From the NCBI GenBank assembly GCA_029946075.1, contig JAQSDT010000196.1:1-5673 (forward strand): 5,673 nt of DNA. Direction: 5' to 3'. The notes under the pieces were generated by a model. The model ran no database searches. It was given only the letters and a program-made list of their open reading frames with translations, and was not told the origin of the DNA. This document shows, piece by piece, positions 4,857 to 5,673 of this stretch (positions within the stretch are counted from its first letter, which is position 1; every line of letters starts with the position of its first letter). Position numbers and translations under genes: made by a program. This stretch comes from a bacterium. Lineage in GTDB: Bacteria > Pseudomonadota > Alphaproteobacteria > Rhizobiales > Xanthobacteraceae.

Positions 4857-5673
4857 ATGCCCAAAAGAACAGATATCTCCACCATCCTGATCATCGGCGC
4901 CGGTCCCATTGTGATCGGCCAGGCCTGCGAATTCGACTATTCGGGCACCCAGGCGGTGAAGGCGCTGAAGGAAGAGGGCTACCGGGTCGTCCTGGTCAAT
5001 TCCAATCCGGCCACCATCATGACGGACCCGGATCTGGCTGACGCCACCTACATCGAGCCGATCACGCCCGAGATCGTCGCCAAGATCATCGAAAAGGAGC
5101 GCCACGTCGTTCCCGGCGGCTTTGCGCTGCTGCCGACCATGGGCGGCCAGACCGCGCTGAACTGCGCGCTGTCGCTGCGCCGGCAGGGTACGCTCGACAA
5201 GTTCGACGTCGAAATGATCGGCGCCACCGCCGACGCCATCGACAAGGCGGAAGACCGCCAACTGTTCCGCGAGGCGATGACCAAGATCGGGCTGGAGACG
5301 CCGAAATCGCGGCTCGCCAACGCCTCGGCACTGAAGAAGTCCTACCGCGACAAATACCTCGCCGAGCGGGAGAAGCTGTCCGGCGCGGCGCTGGAAGAAC
5401 TCGAGCGGCAGTGGACCATCGGCGAGAACGAACGCCGCAAGCGCTACCAGGAACACGCATTCGGCGAGGCGCTGATGGCGCTGTCCGAGATCGGCCTGCC
5501 CGCGATCATCCGTCCCTCCTTCACCATGGGCGGCACCGGCGGCGGCATCGCCTACAACAAGGAAGAATTCATGGACATCATCGAGCGTGGGCTCGATGCG
5601 TCCCCGACCAACGAGGTGCTGATCGAGGAATCCGTGCTCGGCTGGAAAGAGTACGAGATGGAGGTGGTGCGCG
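4857..5673 (+). CDS. carB: carbamoyl-phosphate synthase large subunit, 5' part
   Basis: CarB uses two ATP, bicarbonate and ammonia delivered by CarA to make carbamoyl phosphate for arginine and pyrimidine synthesis in the cytoplasm. 272 codons are visible, about a quarter of the usual 1,070-1,150. MPKRTDISTILIIGAGPIVI and GQACEFDYSG open the first pre-ATP-grasp domain; VLVNSNPATIMTDPDLADATYIEP and LLPTMGGQTALN follow. The ATP-grasp part starts near residue 125 (IGATADAIDKAEDRQLF), with R134 and R219 (IIRPSFTMGGTGGG) at the positions of the ATP-binding arginines of the E. coli enzyme. Compared with E. coli there is an extra block of about 45 residues (about 155-205, charged and helical, ERQWTIGENERRKRYQEHAF) and a few extra residues at 83-90; remembered Rhizobiales CarB sequences also have the longer block. 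The ATG has only a weak Shine-Dalgarno (GAGAG). Expression probably depends on the leader and terminator upstream. Confidence 0.97.
   Translation, partial: MPKRTDISTILIIGAGPIVIGQACEFDYSGTQAVKALKEEGYRVVLVNSNPATIMTDPDLADATYIEPITPEIVAKIIEKERHVVPGGFALLPTMGGQTALNCALSLRRQGTLDKFDVEMIGATADAIDKAEDRQLFREAMTKIGLETPKSRLANASALKKSYRDKYLAEREKLSGAALEELERQWTIGENERRKRYQEHAFGEALMALSEIGLPAIIRPSFTMGGTGGGIAYNKEEFMDIIERGLDASPTNEVLIEESVLGWKEYEMEVVR

Noticed and set aside
4550..5041. Plus-strand frame (163 codons) through the tRNA-like element, repeats and terminator into carB
   Set aside because: It crosses structured non-coding elements and continues out of frame inside carB. A leader peptide from ATG 4718 in this frame was considered, but it does not stop before the terminator.
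4758..5456. Minus-strand open frame (232 codons) opposite carB
   Set aside because: CarB on the plus strand is certain from many conserved motifs; the opposite frame is a shadow.
1..5673. CRISPR array, insertion sequence, integrase or phage genes
   Set aside because: No regularly spaced direct repeats, transposase or integrase motifs were seen on either strand; the tRNA-like gene has no integrase or duplicated attachment core beyond the 10-bp repeat.

Overview
The window looks like chromosomal DNA of a high-GC alphaproteobacterium, most likely Bradyrhizobium, Rhodopseudomonas or a close relative in the Nitrobacteraceae. Pointers are the CarB N-terminus with the long insertion I remember from Rhizobiales CarB proteins, a perfect EcfG-type (general stress response sigma factor) promoter in front of a dps remnant, a chemoreceptor with a C-terminal extension, and GC-rich palindromic repeats. 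This is judged by reading alone; no database search was possible.

Layout. Positions 1-2053 (minus strand) hold a two-gene unit: a 95-residue unknown protein whose stop overlaps by 4 bp the start of a methyl-accepting chemotaxis protein, which runs off the left edge of the window. Positions 2054-2333 are a divergent intergenic region with three perfect 10-bp palindromes and a TTAACCAT box. Positions 2334-3323 (plus) encode an AraC-type regulator. Its tail overlaps, convergently, the end of a broken dps gene (3299-3612, minus). The dps remnant keeps its GTG start, Shine-Dalgarno sequence and EcfG promoter, but has lost the central part carrying the ferroxidase centre, and its two ends are out of frame. 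A SAM-dependent methyltransferase of unknown substrate follows (3736-4431, plus).

The 425-bp gap 4432-4856 is the most structured part. It holds a tRNA-like sequence with a perfect acceptor stem, T arm and encoded CCA but abnormal D and anticodon loops. After it come palindromic repeats, a 10-bp hairpin, two GC-rich stem-loops with a competing pairing, and a textbook intrinsic terminator ending only 26 bp before carB. carB (4857 to the right edge) encodes the large subunit of carbamoyl-phosphate synthase for arginine and pyrimidine synthesis.

The genes do not form one pathway. The functional units are the chemoreceptor pair, the AraC regulator (targets unknown), the decayed stress gene, the methyltransferase and carB with its structured leader. 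The points most worth a second look are the tRNA-like element, the terminator placed so close to carB, and the dps deletion under an intact stress promoter.
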